A stretch of 13,794 bases of DNA from Candidatus Methanomethylophilaceae archaeon (GTDB lineage: Archaea; Thermoplasmatota; Thermoplasmata; Methanomassiliicoccales; Methanomethylophilaceae). The stretch spans positions 1-13,794 of the forward strand of contig JALNYB010000028.1 of the NCBI GenBank assembly GCA_023230065.1. The letters run 5' to 3'. The position numbers and the translations under genes were made by a program. Shown here in pieces: positions 13,645-13,794 of this stretch. Under the pieces are notes generated by a model. That model searched no databases. It saw only the letters and a list, made by a program, of their open reading frames with translations, and had not been told where the DNA came from. Position 1 is the stretch's first letter; each line of letters begins with the position of its first letter.

Positions 13645-13759
13645 TTCGATAAGATTGTCCCATGGACAGTTGTCAGGGGCAGTCTTATCAAGCTTTAACT
13701 TTCAAAATATCATCAATATCTCATACCGATGCGTATTGTGTTAAATTCAATTGTTTTTT
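13645..13759 (+). ncRNA. Candidate small structured RNA (about 110 nt)
   Basis: The predicted transcript starts with GATAAGATTGTCCC (13648-13661), which pairs along all 14 positions (two G-U pairs) with GGGGCAGTCTTATC (13676-13689) across a 14-base loop. The loop contains GACAGTTGTC, a minor inner stem. An AT-rich stretch follows and ends in T6 (13754-13759), a plausible archaeal terminator. A reading frame from ATG 13662 (MDSCQGQSYQALTF...) stays open for 44 codons to the window edge. It has no Shine-Dalgarno, its ATG is in the loop, and its composition is AT-rich, so I favour RNA over protein, weakly. No known RNA family is recognised; C/D boxes were not found. Confidence 0.35.
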
Positions 13760-13794
13760 CTCAATTATCTCGAATATATTCCCAACACGTTTAT

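Noticed and set aside
1..13794. CRISPR arrays, insertion sequences, tRNA or rRNA genes
   Set aside because: No spaced direct repeats, transposase-like frames, cloverleaf sequences or rRNA segments were found by eye.

Overview
The window reads as chromosomal DNA of an archaeon. The strongest marker is a complete ABCE1/Rli1 ribosome-recycling ATPase (10356-12131, minus), a protein of archaea and eukaryotes that bacteria lack. Promoters also look archaeal: TATA-like boxes lie about 24-28 bases ahead of several start codons with no Shine-Dalgarno sequence, which suggests leaderless mRNAs. By my count all 15 genes stop with TGA (12) or TAA (3) and none with TAG. Low GC, amber avoidance, a corrinoid adenosyltransferase and the general gene style fit a Methanomassiliicoccales-type methanogen (Thermoplasmatota). 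That placement is inference, because no methanogenesis gene is present.

Left edge (1-1412): a small protein with 11 cysteines, six of them consecutive, is followed by a radical SAM/SPASM enzyme on the same strand. This looks like a precursor peptide and its maturase, a candidate RiPP system. A perfect 8-bp hairpin between them contains the enzyme gene's Shine-Dalgarno sequence, so enzyme translation may be held below that of the peptide. The peptide's 5' end may run off the window.

Sulfur and cobalamin block (1413-4260, minus strand): cobO, then cysK, metA and ridA. Cysteine synthase, homoserine O-acyltransferase and a 2-aminoacrylate deaminase form a tight operon. cysK also has its own TATA box. 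metA is odd: its conserved N-terminus is encoded in frame, but the canonical start codon is ATA.

Transport block (4367-6934, plus): a DHA2-type MFS exporter, then a CDF metal exporter. The CDF promoter carries two copies of TTTAGTTATGCCTAA, resembling DtxR/MntR/IdeR-family metal-dependent repressor sites.

Mixed block (6931-9250): an unrecognised 197-209 aa protein, a NIF3/YqfO-like domain protein, a small conserved archaeal protein with paired cysteines, and a PHP-domain phosphoesterase with a hydrophobic C-terminal segment.

Right block (9333-13595): a CaCA-type Na+/Ca2+ exchanger, Rli1 (convergent with it), and a MATE exporter diverging from Rli1. The last 199 bases (13596-13794) have no convincing gene. 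They do contain a strong TATA box, a 14-bp stem-loop starting at the expected transcription start, and a T6 run, which together suggest a small RNA of about 110 nt.

No tRNA, rRNA, CRISPR array, insertion sequence or phage gene was recognised.
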